A stretch of 64,000 nucleotides of DNA from Methanococcoides sp. EBM-47 (GTDB taxonomy: Archaea; Halobacteriota; Methanosarcinia; Methanosarcinales; Methanosarcinaceae). The stretch lies in assembly GCA_001896725.1 (NCBI GenBank), contig MPPA01000033.1:140328-204327 (forward strand). The letters run 5' to 3'. Each line of letters begins with the position of its first letter. The stretch's first letter is position 1. Both the position numbers and the translations under genes were made by a program. The notes below the pieces were generated by a model that saw only the letters and a program-made list of their open reading frames with translations, did no database searches and was not told the origin of the DNA. Positions 20,038 to 32,176 of this stretch are shown here, piece after piece.

Positions 20038-21723
20038 ATGTTTTGCTACCAATGTGAGGAAACCCTTAATGGAACAGGCTGCACAAGGAATGGCGTCTGC
20101 GGAAAGAAAGAAGACGTTGCCAACCTGCAGGATGACCTGCTATATGTTCTTAAGAGCATTGCTTTCTACAACTCAAAGGCAAGGGCTAACAAGCTCAATG
20201 AGGCAAAGACCGATGAGTTCATCTTCGACGGACTTTTTGCAACGGTCACAAATACAAATTTCTCTAAAGCAGATATCCAGTCCATGATAGATGAAGGCTT
20301 TGATATCAAAGATGGGATCAAAAAGAAACTTCTCAATGCAAAGATCATTGATGAGGGATCCAGTTCATCTTTCCCGAAATGGATAAAAGAAAAGCTATTG
20401 GGCACCAGCCCGAAAGCTGGAGAGCCACTACCCCTTGTAGCAAAGGTCACTGCTGAAAGTCTGGCTAACATAAACACAGGTATCCTTGCCACAGAGGACG
20501 AGGACATACGTTCACTAAGAGAACTGCTGACCTATGGCCTTAAGGGCATGGCAGCATATGCACACCATGCAAGAGTTCTCGGGTATACAGATGATGCGAT
20601 CTCTGCTTTCACAGAGAAGGCCCTGCTTGCAACAATGGATGATAACATGGGTGTAGTCGAGCTTATTCCTTTGGTACTGGAATGCGGCTCTGTGGGTGTG
20701 ACCACTCTTGCCCTGCTCGATAAAGCAAATACATCTACATATGGTAACCCAGAACCTACAGCTGTGAACATCAGCGTGCGCAATAATCCAGGAATACTGA
20801 TCAGCGGTCATGACCTGCGCGACCTGGAGCAATTACTGCAGCAAACCCAGGGAACAGGCGTGGACGTGTACACACATGGTGAGATGCTCCCGGCGAACTC
20901 ATACCCTGCCTTTAAGAAGTATGACAACTTTGTCGGCAACTACGGAGGTTCCTGGTGGAAGCAGAAAGAAGAGTTCGAGAAGTTCAATGGTCCTATCCTT
21001 ATGACCACTAATTGTATCGTACCTCCCAAGGATTCTTACCTTGACCGCATCTACACCACAAGCGTAGTGGGTTTTGATGGGGTCAAACACATAACTGCAA
21101 ACAAGGACGGAACAAAGGATTTCTCTACGATCATTGAGCAGGCAAAACAGTGTGGATCACCTGTACAACTTGAAGAGGGCACTATCATGGGGGGATTTGC
21201 ACATGTGTCTGCTCTCTCCGTAGCCGATAAGATCATTGCAGCGGTCAAAGACGGACAGATCAAAAAGTTCTTGGTGATGGCCGGATGTGATGGAAGGAAC
21301 AAGAACAGGGAGTACTACACACAGTTTGCGCAGGCCCTGCCAAAGGATACTGTGATCCTGACAGCGGGATGTGCAAAATATCGCTACAATAAGCTGGACC
21401 TGGGAGACATAGGCGGTATCCCAAGGGTCATTGATGCAGGACAATGTAATGATAGTTATTCACTGGTCGTCATAGCCCAGAAGCTCGCAGAGGCATTCGG
21501 GCTGCAGGACATAAATGACCTTCCTGTATCCTATAACATTGCATGGTATGAACAGAAGGCAGTGCTCGTGCTGCTTGCATTGCTGAGCCTGGGTGTGAAG
21601 AACATCATGCTCGGACCAACTTTACCAGCGTTCGTTTCACCTAATGTGCTCAATGTACTGGTGGAAAACTTTAACATCAGACCAAACTCAACTGTAGAAG
21701 AGGACATGAAGGTCCTCGTCTAA
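20038..21723 (+). CDS. hcp: Hybrid cluster protein (prismane; hydroxylamine/NO reductase family)
   Basis: A 561-residue class I hybrid cluster protein: the N terminus has the Cys3-X2-Cys6-X8-Cys15-X5-Cys21 motif for the proximal Fe-S cluster, as in Desulfovibrio. The C-terminal half carries the hybrid-cluster ligand segments, including GCAKYRYNK and AGQCNDSYS. Family members reduce hydroxylamine or NO and protect against nitrosative stress in anaerobes. AGGTGA lies 4 bases before the ATG. A cupin gene follows after 19 bp and is probably co-transcribed. No Hcr reductase gene is nearby. Confidence 0.96.
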   Translation: MFCYQCEETLNGTGCTRNGVCGKKEDVANLQDDLLYVLKSIAFYNSKARANKLNEAKTDEFIFDGLFATVTNTNFSKADIQSMIDEGFDIKDGIKKKLLNAKIIDEGSSSSFPKWIKEKLLGTSPKAGEPLPLVAKVTAESLANINTGILATEDEDIRSLRELLTYGLKGMAAYAHHARVLGYTDDAISAFTEKALLATMDDNMGVVELIPLVLECGSVGVTTLALLDKANTSTYGNPEPTAVNISVRNNPGILISGHDLRDLEQLLQQTQGTGVDVYTHGEMLPANSYPAFKKYDNFVGNYGGSWWKQKEEFEKFNGPILMTTNCIVPPKDSYLDRIYTTSVVGFDGVKHITANKDGTKDFSTIIEQAKQCGSPVQLEEGTIMGGFAHVSALSVADKIIAAVKDGQIKKFLVMAGCDGRNKNREYYTQFAQALPKDTVILTAGCAKYRYNKLDLGDIGGIPRVIDAGQCNDSYSLVVIAQKLAEAFGLQDINDLPVSYNIAWYEQKAVLVLLALLSLGVKNIMLGPTLPAFVSPNVLNVLVENFNIRPNSTVEEDMKVLV

Positions 21724-21742
21724 ATTTTTTTAGGTGATATGA

Positions 21743-22081
21743 ATGAAGATTATCGATGCAAAAAAAGCCACTAAACATGAGAACCCTCATGGTGTCTCTG
21801 TGAATAAATTGTATGATACAGAACATGCGCAGATCATGCACATGGAACTTAAGCCAGGGGAAGGTCTGAAAAAGCACTCCACACCTACAGATGTATGTTT
21901 TTACATCCTTGAAGGAAAAGGCATTGTGGAGATCGGAGAAGAACAGGAACTGGTTTCAAAGGATATGCTCATAGAAAGCCCTGCAAAGATACCTCATAGA
22001 CTTATGAACGAGGGAACCGAGAATTTCCGTTTTCTGGTGATCAAGGCCCCACGGCAGACCGAAGCTACGAAGATGATGTAA
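21743..22081 (+). CDS. Small cupin-domain protein
   Basis: A 112-residue single-domain cupin: a beta-barrel core with LKPGEGLKKHSTPTDVCFYILEGKGIVEIG and a second motif SPAKIPHRLMNEG whose histidines could bind a metal. Preceded by AGGTGAT and only 19 bp after hcp, so the pair is probably one transcript, and the cupin may act in the same stress response. Substrate unknown; this fold also serves as sensor or isomerase. Confidence 0.85.
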   Translation: MKIIDAKKATKHENPHGVSVNKLYDTEHAQIMHMELKPGEGLKKHSTPTDVCFYILEGKGIVEIGEEQELVSKDMLIESPAKIPHRLMNEGTENFRFLVIKAPRQTEATKMM

Positions 22082-22093
22082 CAACCTACACAG

Positions 22094-22119
22094 TTATTTT
22101 TATTTTGTTTTCTTTTTTG
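22094..22119 (+). terminator. T-rich terminator after the hcp-cupin unit
   Basis: Successive T runs (TTATTTTTATTTTGTTTTC and following TTTTTT) start 13 bases past the cupin stop codon. Archaeal transcription commonly ends at such T tracts without a hairpin. Confidence 0.45.
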
Positions 22120-22298
22120 GACCTTTATAACATTTAGCAGGTAAGCTAGTTACTTTGTTTGACCTCTTTTAAAGGAATAGAAAGATCTCATTTAGCTTGC
22201 TCTGGGAATAACATCTATCTGACTTGTAAAAGAACTAAAAACCGATAAAAGATGAATGAAAAATATAACAACAAAAGTGCAGATAATGCTCTTTGATC

Positions 22299-22796
22299 TT
22301 ATTCTGGGCAAGTTCTTTTGAGGGATATCTCAAAAACGCCATTCCTGCAAGTAAATACTGCAGTATCCGGATCAACCGGTACAGGCAGTTCCAACTTTTT
22401 TGAGTATCCAAAACAGGGTGCTATGACCACAAGCTCCACTGAATTTGCAGAAGGAGAGAACTCCACATATTTTTCATCCACGCCAAGCTCTGCGGTCACA
22501 TACACTGTGTCTTCGGTTTCAAAGACCTCGACCATTGGCTCAGTATTATTGATATAGATGTCCCCTTCTTCATACTCATCGTCCTCTGAAAAAGAAGAGT
22601 GGGCAATTTTGAAACCTTGTATGTCAGGCTTTTCACCGACCTTCTGAAAGACGGTATAGCCATAGATAAAGGACTCACCAAGGTCATCAGCATCTCTGGA
22701 GAACATGGACAGCAAGTGCTGGATAAGCTGTTCGATGTCTATGATCGGGCTCTTATCAAAATTCTCATCGAAAGGATGCTTTTTCTTGTCGTCCAT
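22299..22796 (-). CDS. Hsp20/alpha-crystallin-like protein (GvpH-like)
   Basis: A 165-residue acidic protein. The C-terminal 80 residues fit a small heat-shock beta sandwich (PMVEVFETEDTVYVTAELGV at about 85-105, later KKLELPVPVDPDTAVFTCRNGVFEISL), closest to the archaeal Hsp20/GvpH type. The N-terminal 60 residues are variable and acidic. It lacks the usual C-terminal I-X-I anchoring motif, so oligomer assembly may differ. AAGGAGC precedes the ATG. It stands alone, convergent to the cupin gene; no gas-vesicle genes are present. Confidence 0.7.
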   Translation of the reverse strand: MDDKKKHPFDENFDKSPIIDIEQLIQHLLSMFSRDADDLGESFIYGYTVFQKVGEKPDIQGFKIAHSSFSEDDEYEEGDIYINNTEPMVEVFETEDTVYVTAELGVDEKYVEFSPSANSVELVVIAPCFGYSKKLELPVPVDPDTAVFTCRNGVFEISLKRTCPE

Positions 22797-23051
22797 ATAA
22801 TAGCTCCTTTGTAGGCTCTTAGCAAATCAAGTTACTGACCTACTTATCCCCATTTGTTCTAATTTATACGAACAAGTGGTATATAAAGATATACTTTCAG
22901 CACATTCTTACGATAGTAGAGCGCTGTATATCCCTATGTAAATACATACCGCTATACAATAAACATGTTTCGCCCATGAGATCAAAATTAGTGGTAACAT
23001 TTCCCATAGACCTATATCAGAGCATGACAAATACTATAGTGGAGTGGTTTT

Positions 23052-23444
23052 ATGAAGATCGATACGAACCTTGCGGTCGAGCTGATAGACATCACAGACA
23101 ATGTGATAGAAGAAGTTAACAAAAGTACAATACTTAATGGCATATGTGTTGTAAGTACGCCTCACACAACCACTGCCATTATCATTAATGAGAATGAACC
23201 AGGATTGCTATCCGATATGTTCGATCTGCTTAACAAGCTGGTACCTCCTGGAGCAGGTTATAAGCACGATCGTATAGACAGCAATGCTGATTCTCATCTG
23301 CGGGCTATGCTCCTGAGGTCCAGTGAAACGATACCTATCATGGACGGAAAGCTTGCACTTGGCACATGGCAAAGGATATTCTTTGTGGAACTTGACGGAC
23401 CTCGCCAGAGAAGGGTAAATATCACACTGATCAGACAAACGTAA
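23052..23444 (+). CDS. YjbQ family protein (UPF0047)
   Basis: A 130-residue protein of the YjbQ/UPF0047 family, recognisable by VVSTPHTTTAIIINENEPGL near residues 33-52, the RIDSNADSHLRAMLL block with conserved His, and the closing LGTWQRIFFVELDGPRQRRV. Family members trimerise around a metal-like site, and some can form thiamine phosphate in vitro, but the biological role is uncertain. GTGGAGTGG lies upstream of the ATG. Single gene. Confidence 0.9.
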   Translation: MKIDTNLAVELIDITDNVIEEVNKSTILNGICVVSTPHTTTAIIINENEPGLLSDMFDLLNKLVPPGAGYKHDRIDSNADSHLRAMLLRSSETIPIMDGKLALGTWQRIFFVELDGPRQRRVNITLIRQT

Positions 23445-23471
23445 AGTGCACGTGAAAAAGAAGTTAATTGC

Positions 23472-23651
23472 TTATTCAGCAGAATAATAGCAACGTTTAG
23501 GGGAAATTATCTTGCCTTCCTTTTTAAGGACACTGATGATCTTACTCACTTCCTTGCTGTCGATATCTGTCATCTTGGCAATATCTCCCGGCCTTAGTGG
23601 CTTTCCAGCGTTCTTCATTGCTTCAAGTACGATCTGTGTATTATCGGTCAT
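23472..23651 (-). CDS. Small winged-helix DNA-binding protein
   Basis: A 59-residue protein that is a bare winged helix: three helices (IVLEAMKNAGKP, RPGDIAKMTDI, SKEVSKIISVLKKEGKI) followed by a short wing ending in CYYSAE. It resembles the small MarR/ArsR-like transcription factors of archaea. I chose the ATG at 23651 because GGAG lies 7 bases upstream; a longer open frame to 23720 lacks similarity and a binding site. The target is unknown. The DUF6141 gene starts elsewhere and ends just upstream on the same strand. Confidence 0.7.
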   Translation of the reverse strand: MTDNTQIVLEAMKNAGKPLRPGDIAKMTDIDSKEVSKIISVLKKEGKIISPKRCYYSAE

Positions 23652-23722
23652 AGAACATCTCCGTGATGTATTAGGTTGAGCATACATAAAAATATTAGGT
23701 CCGGTTTTGGTAAAAGGCAAAT

Positions 23723-24232
23723 TTATCTTCTCATAGCTATATGCATACAGCGCTCCATTTCTTCTGGCTTTTGTGATCCAATGAGCAGATTTTTTCCATC
23801 ATTGAACTCCAGTTGCACCCCACGATCCCCACTCACATTGTATGCCCTGCCCTTAGATCCATAACGTATACCCCATCCTCCGTATTCTTTCAGTGGAGAG
23901 TACACCCGTATCTTATAACTGGCTATACTTTCATATGGATAACGTCTATAAGAAAAATGAAAAGGATAGAAGCATATATACAGCCCGTCCTGTCGTACTT
24001 CAGTTATAAGCTTAAGGGAATACATGAACAGAGGCAATATCACCCCAAAAATAACAAGGAGCAATGACATCTCAGTATCAGATGCTGGGTTTTCACCGAA
24101 GGGTCTGCCAAAGACCAATTGCTGTATGGCACCATACCATATCATAGAGGTGGATATAAAGACCAGTAACCATAGCCACCATTGATCGAAACGCTGCACT
24201 TCCCTGAAAAGGACGGTATCTTCCGAGCTCAT
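23723..24232 (-). CDS. Membrane protein of the DUF6141 type
   Basis: A 169-residue protein with two membrane helices: residues about 18-38 (WLWLLVFISTSMIWYGAIQ) and 53-73 (LLLVIFGVILPLFMYSLKLI). They are followed by a beta-rich cytoplasmic domain with YEVRQDGLY-like, IRVYSPLKEYGGWGIRYG and GVQLEFNDGKNLLIGSQKPEE segments, a PH-like layout. EVQRF before the first helix and the GGWGIR block are typical of the family. No obvious ribosome binding site; a TATA-like CTATAAATA on the minus strand about 55 bases upstream suggests a short leader. Function unknown. Confidence 0.65.
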   Translation of the reverse strand: MSSEDTVLFREVQRFDQWWLWLLVFISTSMIWYGAIQQLVFGRPFGENPASDTEMSLLLVIFGVILPLFMYSLKLITEVRQDGLYICFYPFHFSYRRYPYESIASYKIRVYSPLKEYGGWGIRYGSKGRAYNVSGDRGVQLEFNDGKNLLIGSQKPEEMERCMHIAMRR

Positions 24233-24423
24233 AACAATATGAGCAATGGATCTTGAATATGAATTTTGTGGTGTAACAAGTATTTATAGATAAGTTTTCC
24301 AGTTTATCGCTGCCCAGCCCAAGTGCATATAATTCATCTGGAATAAATGCGGATATGATCAGCACGAAATCCATGCAAAGTTCAATACCTTCAGCTCTAT
24401 TATTTGCTTGTTATGATCTCATA

Positions 24424-25362
24424 TCATGGAGCTAACTGTAGCAGGATGATCAATATTGTAAACCTGACAAGCACACTAATGCCTACTGATATTCCTACTA
24501 TCTTTGTACCAACTTTCGCTCCAAACAGCGATACATATCTGGGAAGAAGTGACCTTATACCAAACATTGGTAACATGAACATGCTCCCCAGCATAAGTAC
24601 TATCATTGCCTGCACAGGAGAGATCCCATTGTCGCTCAGCATTGGTCCAAGCAATGAGATCCCCATGATAGGGCTTGCTATATAGGTCGTGAGAGGAACT
24701 ATACTTTCAGAAGGGATGTGAAAGATATTTGCAAGTGGCAGAACGCTGAAAACTTCAAAGGCCCCATTTTCCCTCAAATAGAAAACAATTGTTGTCATAG
24801 CCAGATACACTGATGCTATTTTTATGAACAGACGTTTCTCTTTTGCAAATGTTCTCTTTATCGCATCATTAAAGGAAACTCTTTTCTGGGTTACTGTATC
24901 GGTCATCCTGCAGTTGTTTTTCTTAAGTAACAGCTTACTAAGGATGATCACTATTGAGATCTTCACTATTGCTGTAATTATAAATACGCCTACATAGAAG
25001 CCGCCTACAAAGTACCCAAGGGCTGGTAGTACTATTGGTATCTGATATGTAAGTATCTCTCTTATATATGCCGGAGTGCTGTTAAGCAGGGCGCATAACA
25101 TTGCCTCTCTATCGTTTATACAGCCGCTGTTGCGGACCTGTACCACCATGCTATTAGCAGCAACTGCTGATCCCAGAGAGACCACAAATGCTGAAGCACA
25201 GCTATCCGGAAGATTGGTATGACGAAAAAGAGGACCAGCCACTATGGATAATCTTTGCATCAGTCCCAGCTCTATTAGAAGTCCCGTGCCAAAAAGTCCC
25301 AATGCTATTGTTATCAGTATCGGGATAGCAAAATCGAGAACTCTGAGCAGAAGATCGAGCAT
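24424..25362 (-). CDS. Nucleoside-recognition (Gate) domain membrane protein
   Basis: A 312-residue polytopic membrane protein with about eight hydrophobic helices. The first half contains the Gate-type signature VVSLGSAVAANSMVVQVRNSG and LLNSTPAYIREIL, and the second half repeats the layout (TTYIASPIMGISLLGP). Such proteins resemble the transmembrane part of nucleoside transporters and spore maturation proteins; the substrate is unknown. A charged loop around residues 140-170 separates the halves. Divergent from the Trm112 gene with about 100 bp between. Confidence 0.65.
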   Translation of the reverse strand: MLDLLLRVLDFAIPILITIALGLFGTGLLIELGLMQRLSIVAGPLFRHTNLPDSCASAFVVSLGSAVAANSMVVQVRNSGCINDREAMLCALLNSTPAYIREILTYQIPIVLPALGYFVGGFYVGVFIITAIVKISIVIILSKLLLKKNNCRMTDTVTQKRVSFNDAIKRTFAKEKRLFIKIASVYLAMTTIVFYLRENGAFEVFSVLPLANIFHIPSESIVPLTTYIASPIMGISLLGPMLSDNGISPVQAMIVLMLGSMFMLPMFGIRSLLPRYVSLFGAKVGTKIVGISVGISVLVRFTILIILLQLAP

Positions 25363-25465
25363 GCAAATATGTAATGGATAGTATCTAGATTAATGTATCT
25401 GGTCCTTGATATTTCACCAAAACCTTGATATTTACTGTAATGTATGTTGGTGATGGTGAACAGCT

Positions 25466-25648
25466 GTGAAAGAGGACCTGATGGAGATTCTTGCATGTCC
25501 TTTATGTAAAGGTGACCTTGTTCTGAACGTGCAGAGCAAAGAGGAGGACGAAATTATAACAGGTACATTGTACTGTGAAAAATGTAATGAATATTATCCT
25601 ATAGATGATGGCATACCTAATATGCTACCCCCACAGCTGAGGAAATGA
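25466..25648 (+). CDS. Trm112 family zinc protein
   Basis: A 60-residue Trm112-like protein with two Cys-X2-Cys pairs (ACPLCKG and YCEKCNEYY) and the closing YPIDDGIPNMLP typical of the family. Trm112 stabilises and activates several SAM-dependent methyltransferases that modify tRNA, rRNA and release factor. The start is GTG at 25466, set by GGTGA six bases upstream. The next gene follows after 11 bp. Confidence 0.88.
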   Translation: MKEDLMEILACPLCKGDLVLNVQSKEEDEIITGTLYCEKCNEYYPIDDGIPNMLPPQLRK

Positions 25649-25659
25649 GGTAAGGTAAA

Positions 25660-26328
25660 TTGCAGGTAGTTCATATTAACAGACTGGAGCTAAATTCCAT
25701 TGAATTCGATACGGAATCTATGGAGATACCTCTCTCCCCAGGGGAAGAACAGAGCTTTGAGATAGTGATCATTAATTACAGTTCACCAACCCATGTACAT
25801 ATTTCTGTAAGTGATACTTTAAAGCATAATGTTGTAATACTTGAGGATAATCCATACGTGACCCATGAAGATTATATCCCTGTGGTGGTCAGAATTCCTT
25901 TTGACGGCAAAAAGATCTATCAGGGAGATGTGTATGTAACTGTTAGCCACGGTGCAAAGAAAAGTAGTTTCTCTATGATCCTTGGTCAGCCTCTTGGTAG
26001 CAAGGATGCAAATTGTGTCCAGATAGATGATTCCCTCTCAGCACCTAATGAGATCTATGTAAAGAACAAGAGGTCTACAGGTACCTGGAAAGAGCAGCTT
26101 CCAAGTATATCGGCAGGAGTGTTGAAAAACGGTTATGAACATATGGTCTCAAAGGTCACGTTATTTCTTTCAGGGATCCTGCTGCTCCTTTTATTCATCC
26201 TGACCGTCTCAAGCATATTTGCAAATGGGATCAGTCCTGCGCTAGGTTTTTATTTAGCGATTGTCTTATCGATACTTTTCACAGCTTTCTGTGTATATCT
26301 CTTACTAAAACTTCCAATATTCAAATGA
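25660..26328 (+). CDS. Membrane-anchored beta-sandwich protein of unknown function
   Basis: A 222-residue protein. Residues 1-110 form a predicted Ig-like beta sandwich (LSPGEEQSFEIVIINYSSPTHVHISV, YIPVVVRIPF, GDVYVTVSHG) and the C terminus has two adjacent membrane helices (about 170-192 and 197-218). There is no N-terminal signal peptide, so either the beta domain stays inside or both termini share one side. TTG start preceded by GAGGTAAGGT. It lies between Trm112 and pyrG, an apparent transcription unit. Not recognised with certainty. Confidence 0.6.
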   Translation: MQVVHINRLELNSIEFDTESMEIPLSPGEEQSFEIVIINYSSPTHVHISVSDTLKHNVVILEDNPYVTHEDYIPVVVRIPFDGKKIYQGDVYVTVSHGAKKSSFSMILGQPLGSKDANCVQIDDSLSAPNEIYVKNKRSTGTWKEQLPSISAGVLKNGYEHMVSKVTLFLSGILLLLLFILTVSSIFANGISPALGFYLAIVLSILFTAFCVYLLLKLPIFK

Positions 26329-26337
26329 TCTGGATAG

Positions 26338-29258
<2,921 letters not shown>

Positions 29259-29442
29259 GAATGGCACTATTGTTCTGGGAGTATATCAATGATATCCCTT
29301 TCCATAACAGGTCGTTCAATACAGACTATGGACATTTCTCTTAAGATATCTAAAAAGATTAGTTTTTCATTTGCTTATAACAGACCAAAATGGATAGATA
29401 TATGATGTTGGATGTTTAAAATGCATATTTCTGTTATACTGA

Positions 29443-30420
29443 TCATTTATTTTGTTCTTTATCAAGTTCCTTTTTTATTATGTTTTCTTCTTTTTTATAC
29501 TTCATGAGCATAGAATTGTGAATATTTTCATCGATGATCTTTTCCCTAAGGTCCGAATCAATTGCTGAAAGGACTTTTTGTACTGCAGCATACCTGTATC
29601 TCAGTTCCTGGACATCTGTCCCTTTATGCATATCTTTTTCCCTTTTATTCAAATAGACAGCACTGCCAAGGGCTAACAAACCGATGGAGAAGAAAAAAGC
29701 AGACAGACGCATGGGACCCTTTGATACCTTTGCATTTACTGTGGACACCGTGATCTTGTCGAAGGATGGATGAGAGAATAAAAAAGTCGTGATATTACCC
29801 TCACGCCTGGAGTTAGAAGATAATGGCATTCCACTCCCGTCAAATAGCACAGGATCAAAACCCTGATCAGTTTTCACGTTCAGCACAAGGGAGTGGATCA
29901 AAGCTGGCTGATATTCTGGTACTGTGAGCATTTTGGTGAACTGCCCACCAGACCTTTGAGGTAAAAGATAGACCAGATTATACAACCGTGGCCGCCCTGA
30001 TGATGCAGAGGTGATATTACTACTAAAAAAGAGAATATTTTCCATCTGGTCGTATTCTATATCCGTTATGGAAGTGGCATCAGACATATCCTGTTCTTGA
30101 AAAAGCATTATCGTAGAATCTGCTGGAACCGAGATACCTATCATATTAATATTTGTAATATTTGAATTACCGGGCAGAAGGGTCCATGTTTCCTGTACAA
30201 TTATCCCAGCTGCAGAGCTCATATCAATATCAAGGATATACTGCTGAAAAGAAATATCAGCAGGACCAGTATCATTTATGATGGTTGGCATGGTTGTGTT
30301 ATCTGCTGCACACACATGGGACAATAGTACTAGGCATACGCTAATGAACAGCCATCGTCTAAAGCATACAAAGATCCTCTGAGATGCTGTCTCCGGAGAA
30401 AGATGAATATTCGTGAGCAT
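29443..30420 (-). CDS. Secreted-domain, single-pass membrane protein of unknown function
   Basis: A 325-residue protein with an N-terminal signal sequence (hydrophobic RWLFISVCLVLLSHVCAA at about 22-39), a beta-rich extracellular domain of some 200 residues with several N-X-S/T sites (GNSNITNINM, SSNITSAS), one membrane helix near residues 238-258 (SAFFFSIGLLALGSAVYL), and a charged cytoplasmic coiled-coil tail ending KKELDKEQNK. The layout suggests a surface protein with an inward coiled coil, but no family was recognised. Downstream of ftsZ's promoter region on the opposite strand. Confidence 0.7.
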   Translation of the reverse strand: MLTNIHLSPETASQRIFVCFRRWLFISVCLVLLSHVCAADNTTMPTIINDTGPADISFQQYILDIDMSSAAGIIVQETWTLLPGNSNITNINMIGISVPADSTIMLFQEQDMSDATSITDIEYDQMENILFFSSNITSASSGRPRLYNLVYLLPQRSGGQFTKMLTVPEYQPALIHSLVLNVKTDQGFDPVLFDGSGMPLSSNSRREGNITTFLFSHPSFDKITVSTVNAKVSKGPMRLSAFFFSIGLLALGSAVYLNKREKDMHKGTDVQELRYRYAAVQKVLSAIDSDLREKIIDENIHNSMLMKYKKEENIIKKELDKEQNK

Positions 30421-30925
30421 GTCTCTTTTAGTGAACTCATATGCGACAATTGTTATATGCTTTTGCTTTTAGTGCTGTCTGCCTTCATCGACAAACACAT
30501 ATATATAGCAATCTGTAAAATATAGCGCTGGTAAAGTTGTGTATGAGGATGATAGATATCGGATGATGGTGTTATCCTTATAACCTTTAGTCTGAGATCT
30601 GTCTGATATCAGCAGACTCCCGCAAAAACGGAAGAGGACCTCACTTGAACTTCCGTCTGTTGCCCTGTATCACGCTTAGCATCATGACGGTATAAAGAGA
30701 GATAAGGGAGAGGCAAGCTGCCCTGCATGTAGGTATGTGTGCTTACCTCGAACTTTAAATATAAATGCGTAAGTATAAAAACTAGTAGAAATATATAGTA
30801 GCACTGTAAGAGTAATGATATAATTCCATACAGAAGGAATTCGTGAAAGTCTGCATATTACAGCTATGTGGTCATTCACATGTTCATTACACAAGTGTAC
30901 TCAGTAATCCAACGAGGGGATGAAC
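30421..30925. other. Long divergent upstream region of ftsZ
   Basis: About 500 bp between the surface-protein gene and ftsZ. A frame at 30682-30894 on the minus strand is weak and unsupported. A minus-sense or plus-sense small RNA was considered near 30560-30640, but box matches are poor. The region includes the ftsZ promoter. Confidence 0.5.
30747..30765 (+). promoter_or_regulatory. Putative ftsZ promoter
   Basis: CTCGAACTTTAAATATAAAT has a purine-containing BRE-like CGAAC followed by a TATA box (TTTAAATATA, 30754-30763). This would give a leader of roughly 130 bases before the ftsZ start. Confidence 0.4.
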
Positions 30926-32086
30926 GTGCAATCCATAGTACAGGAAGCATTAAAACACACAGAAAGGGATAGAGAGTATCGAAAAACAGTAGCAGTAGAT
31001 GATCAGCTTGACGGCTTTGGAATGCCGCGTATAACGATCGTAGGCTGTGGTGGTGCAGGAAACAATACCATTAACAGACTCTACAATATCGGCATAGAAG
31101 GTGCTGATACTATTGCTGTCAATACAGACAAACAGCATCTGGACAATATAAGAGCCGACAAGAAGATCCTAGTGGGTAAGACACTTACCCGCGGGCTTGG
31201 TGCCGGGGGCTATCCTGAAGTAGGCGCAAAGGCAGCAGAACTGGCCCGCGGTACGCTCGAAGACATATTCAAGGAAACAGACCTTGTGTTCATCACTGCA
31301 GGGATGGGTGGAGGAACCGGCACCGGTGTCGCACCTGTTGTAGCAGAGGTCGCAAAGGAACAAGGAGCCATAGTAGTAGGCATGGTCTCCAGTCCGTTCA
31401 GGGTCGAAAGGGCAAGGACCGTCAAGGCAGAAGAAGGGCTCGAGGACCTGCGCAAAGCTGCTGATACTGTAATAGTGCTTGACAATAACAGATTGCTGGA
31501 ATACGTACCAAACCTGCCTATAGAGCAGGCTTTCTCAGTAATGGACCAGCTCATTGCAGAAACAGTAAAAGGCATTACCGAGACCATCACACAACCATCT
31601 CTCATTAATCTGGACTATGCAGACATAAGAGCGATCATGGGTTGTGGAGGCGTTGCTGTCATGCTCGTGGGAGAAAGTAAGAATCAGGATAAGAGCAATG
31701 ATGTAGTACGTACTGCATTGAATCATCCCTTGCTGGATGTAGACTATAGAGGAGCTACAGGTAGCCTTGTACATATTACAGGTGGTCCGGACCTCAGTCT
31801 AAAAGAAGCAGAAGAGATAGCTTCATCTCTTACATATGAACTTTCACCAAATGCCAATGTCATATGGGGTGCAAGGATAAGGGAAGACTACGAAGGCAAG
31901 GTTCGTGTGATGGCAATCATGACAGGGGTCCAGTCTGCACAGGTGCTTGGCCCTAGGAGTGCAGTAAATCCAATGCCACTGACCGCAAGCAATAAACAGT
32001 CTGTTTATGGCCGGACACGCCAATCTGTAGTTGAGCCCCTTGGCCAGAGAAAGAATGGCGGGTCGATAATCGATATAATAGGTTAA
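30926..32086 (+). CDS. ftsZ: Cell division GTPase FtsZ
   Basis: Tubulin-like GTPase that forms the division ring. Shows the N-terminal [17 protein letters not shown] loop, the GTP signature GGGTGTGV near residue 135, and the T7 synergy-loop region [11 protein letters not shown]. It ends with a variable tail (GGSIIDIIG) resembling the archaeal FtsZ C terminus. The ATG at 30920 immediately abuts GAGGGG, too close for initiation, while GTG 30926, two codons in, is six bases downstream; I therefore prefer GTG 30926 (the two differ by two codons). Only one ftsZ is in the window; archaea of this group often have two. Confidence 0.96.
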   Translation: MQSIVQEALKHTERDREYRKTVAVDDQLDGFGMPRITIVGCGGAGNNTINRLYNIGIEGADTIAVNTDKQHLDNIRADKKILVGKTLTRGLGAGGYPEVGAKAAELARGTLEDIFKETDLVFITAGMGGGTGTGVAPVVAEVAKEQGAIVVGMVSSPFRVERARTVKAEEGLEDLRKAADTVIVLDNNRLLEYVPNLPIEQAFSVMDQLIAETVKGITETITQPSLINLDYADIRAIMGCGGVAVMLVGESKNQDKSNDVVRTALNHPLLDVDYRGATGSLVHITGGPDLSLKEAEEIASSLTYELSPNANVIWGARIREDYEGKVRVMAIMTGVQSAQVLGPRSAVNPMPLTASNKQSVYGRTRQSVVEPLGQRKNGGSIIDIIG

Positions 32087-32096
32087 GAACATAATT

Positions 32097-32135
32097 TCCG
32101 GGCCACAATGCTGCGCCTGGGCTTTTACTTTTTTT
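32097..32135 (+). terminator. ftsZ terminator
   Basis: A short hairpin (CGGGC, then GCCTG after a 15-base loop) followed by a T-rich run (CTTTTACTTTTTTTAG) just past the ftsZ stop codon. Confidence 0.5.
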
Positions 32136-32176
32136 AGAGCAGATATTCTTTTTAACTACCTGTACAATTAGGTTAC

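Noticed and set aside
30560..30640. Possible C/D-box small RNA upstream of ftsZ
   Set aside because: An imperfect C box (ATGATGG) and CTGA copies occur, but the spacing (22 bases to the first CTGA) and lack of a closing stem do not fit.
30682..30894. 70-codon minus-strand frame near the ftsZ promoter
   Set aside because: No similarity, no ribosome binding site, and it overlaps the likely promoter.
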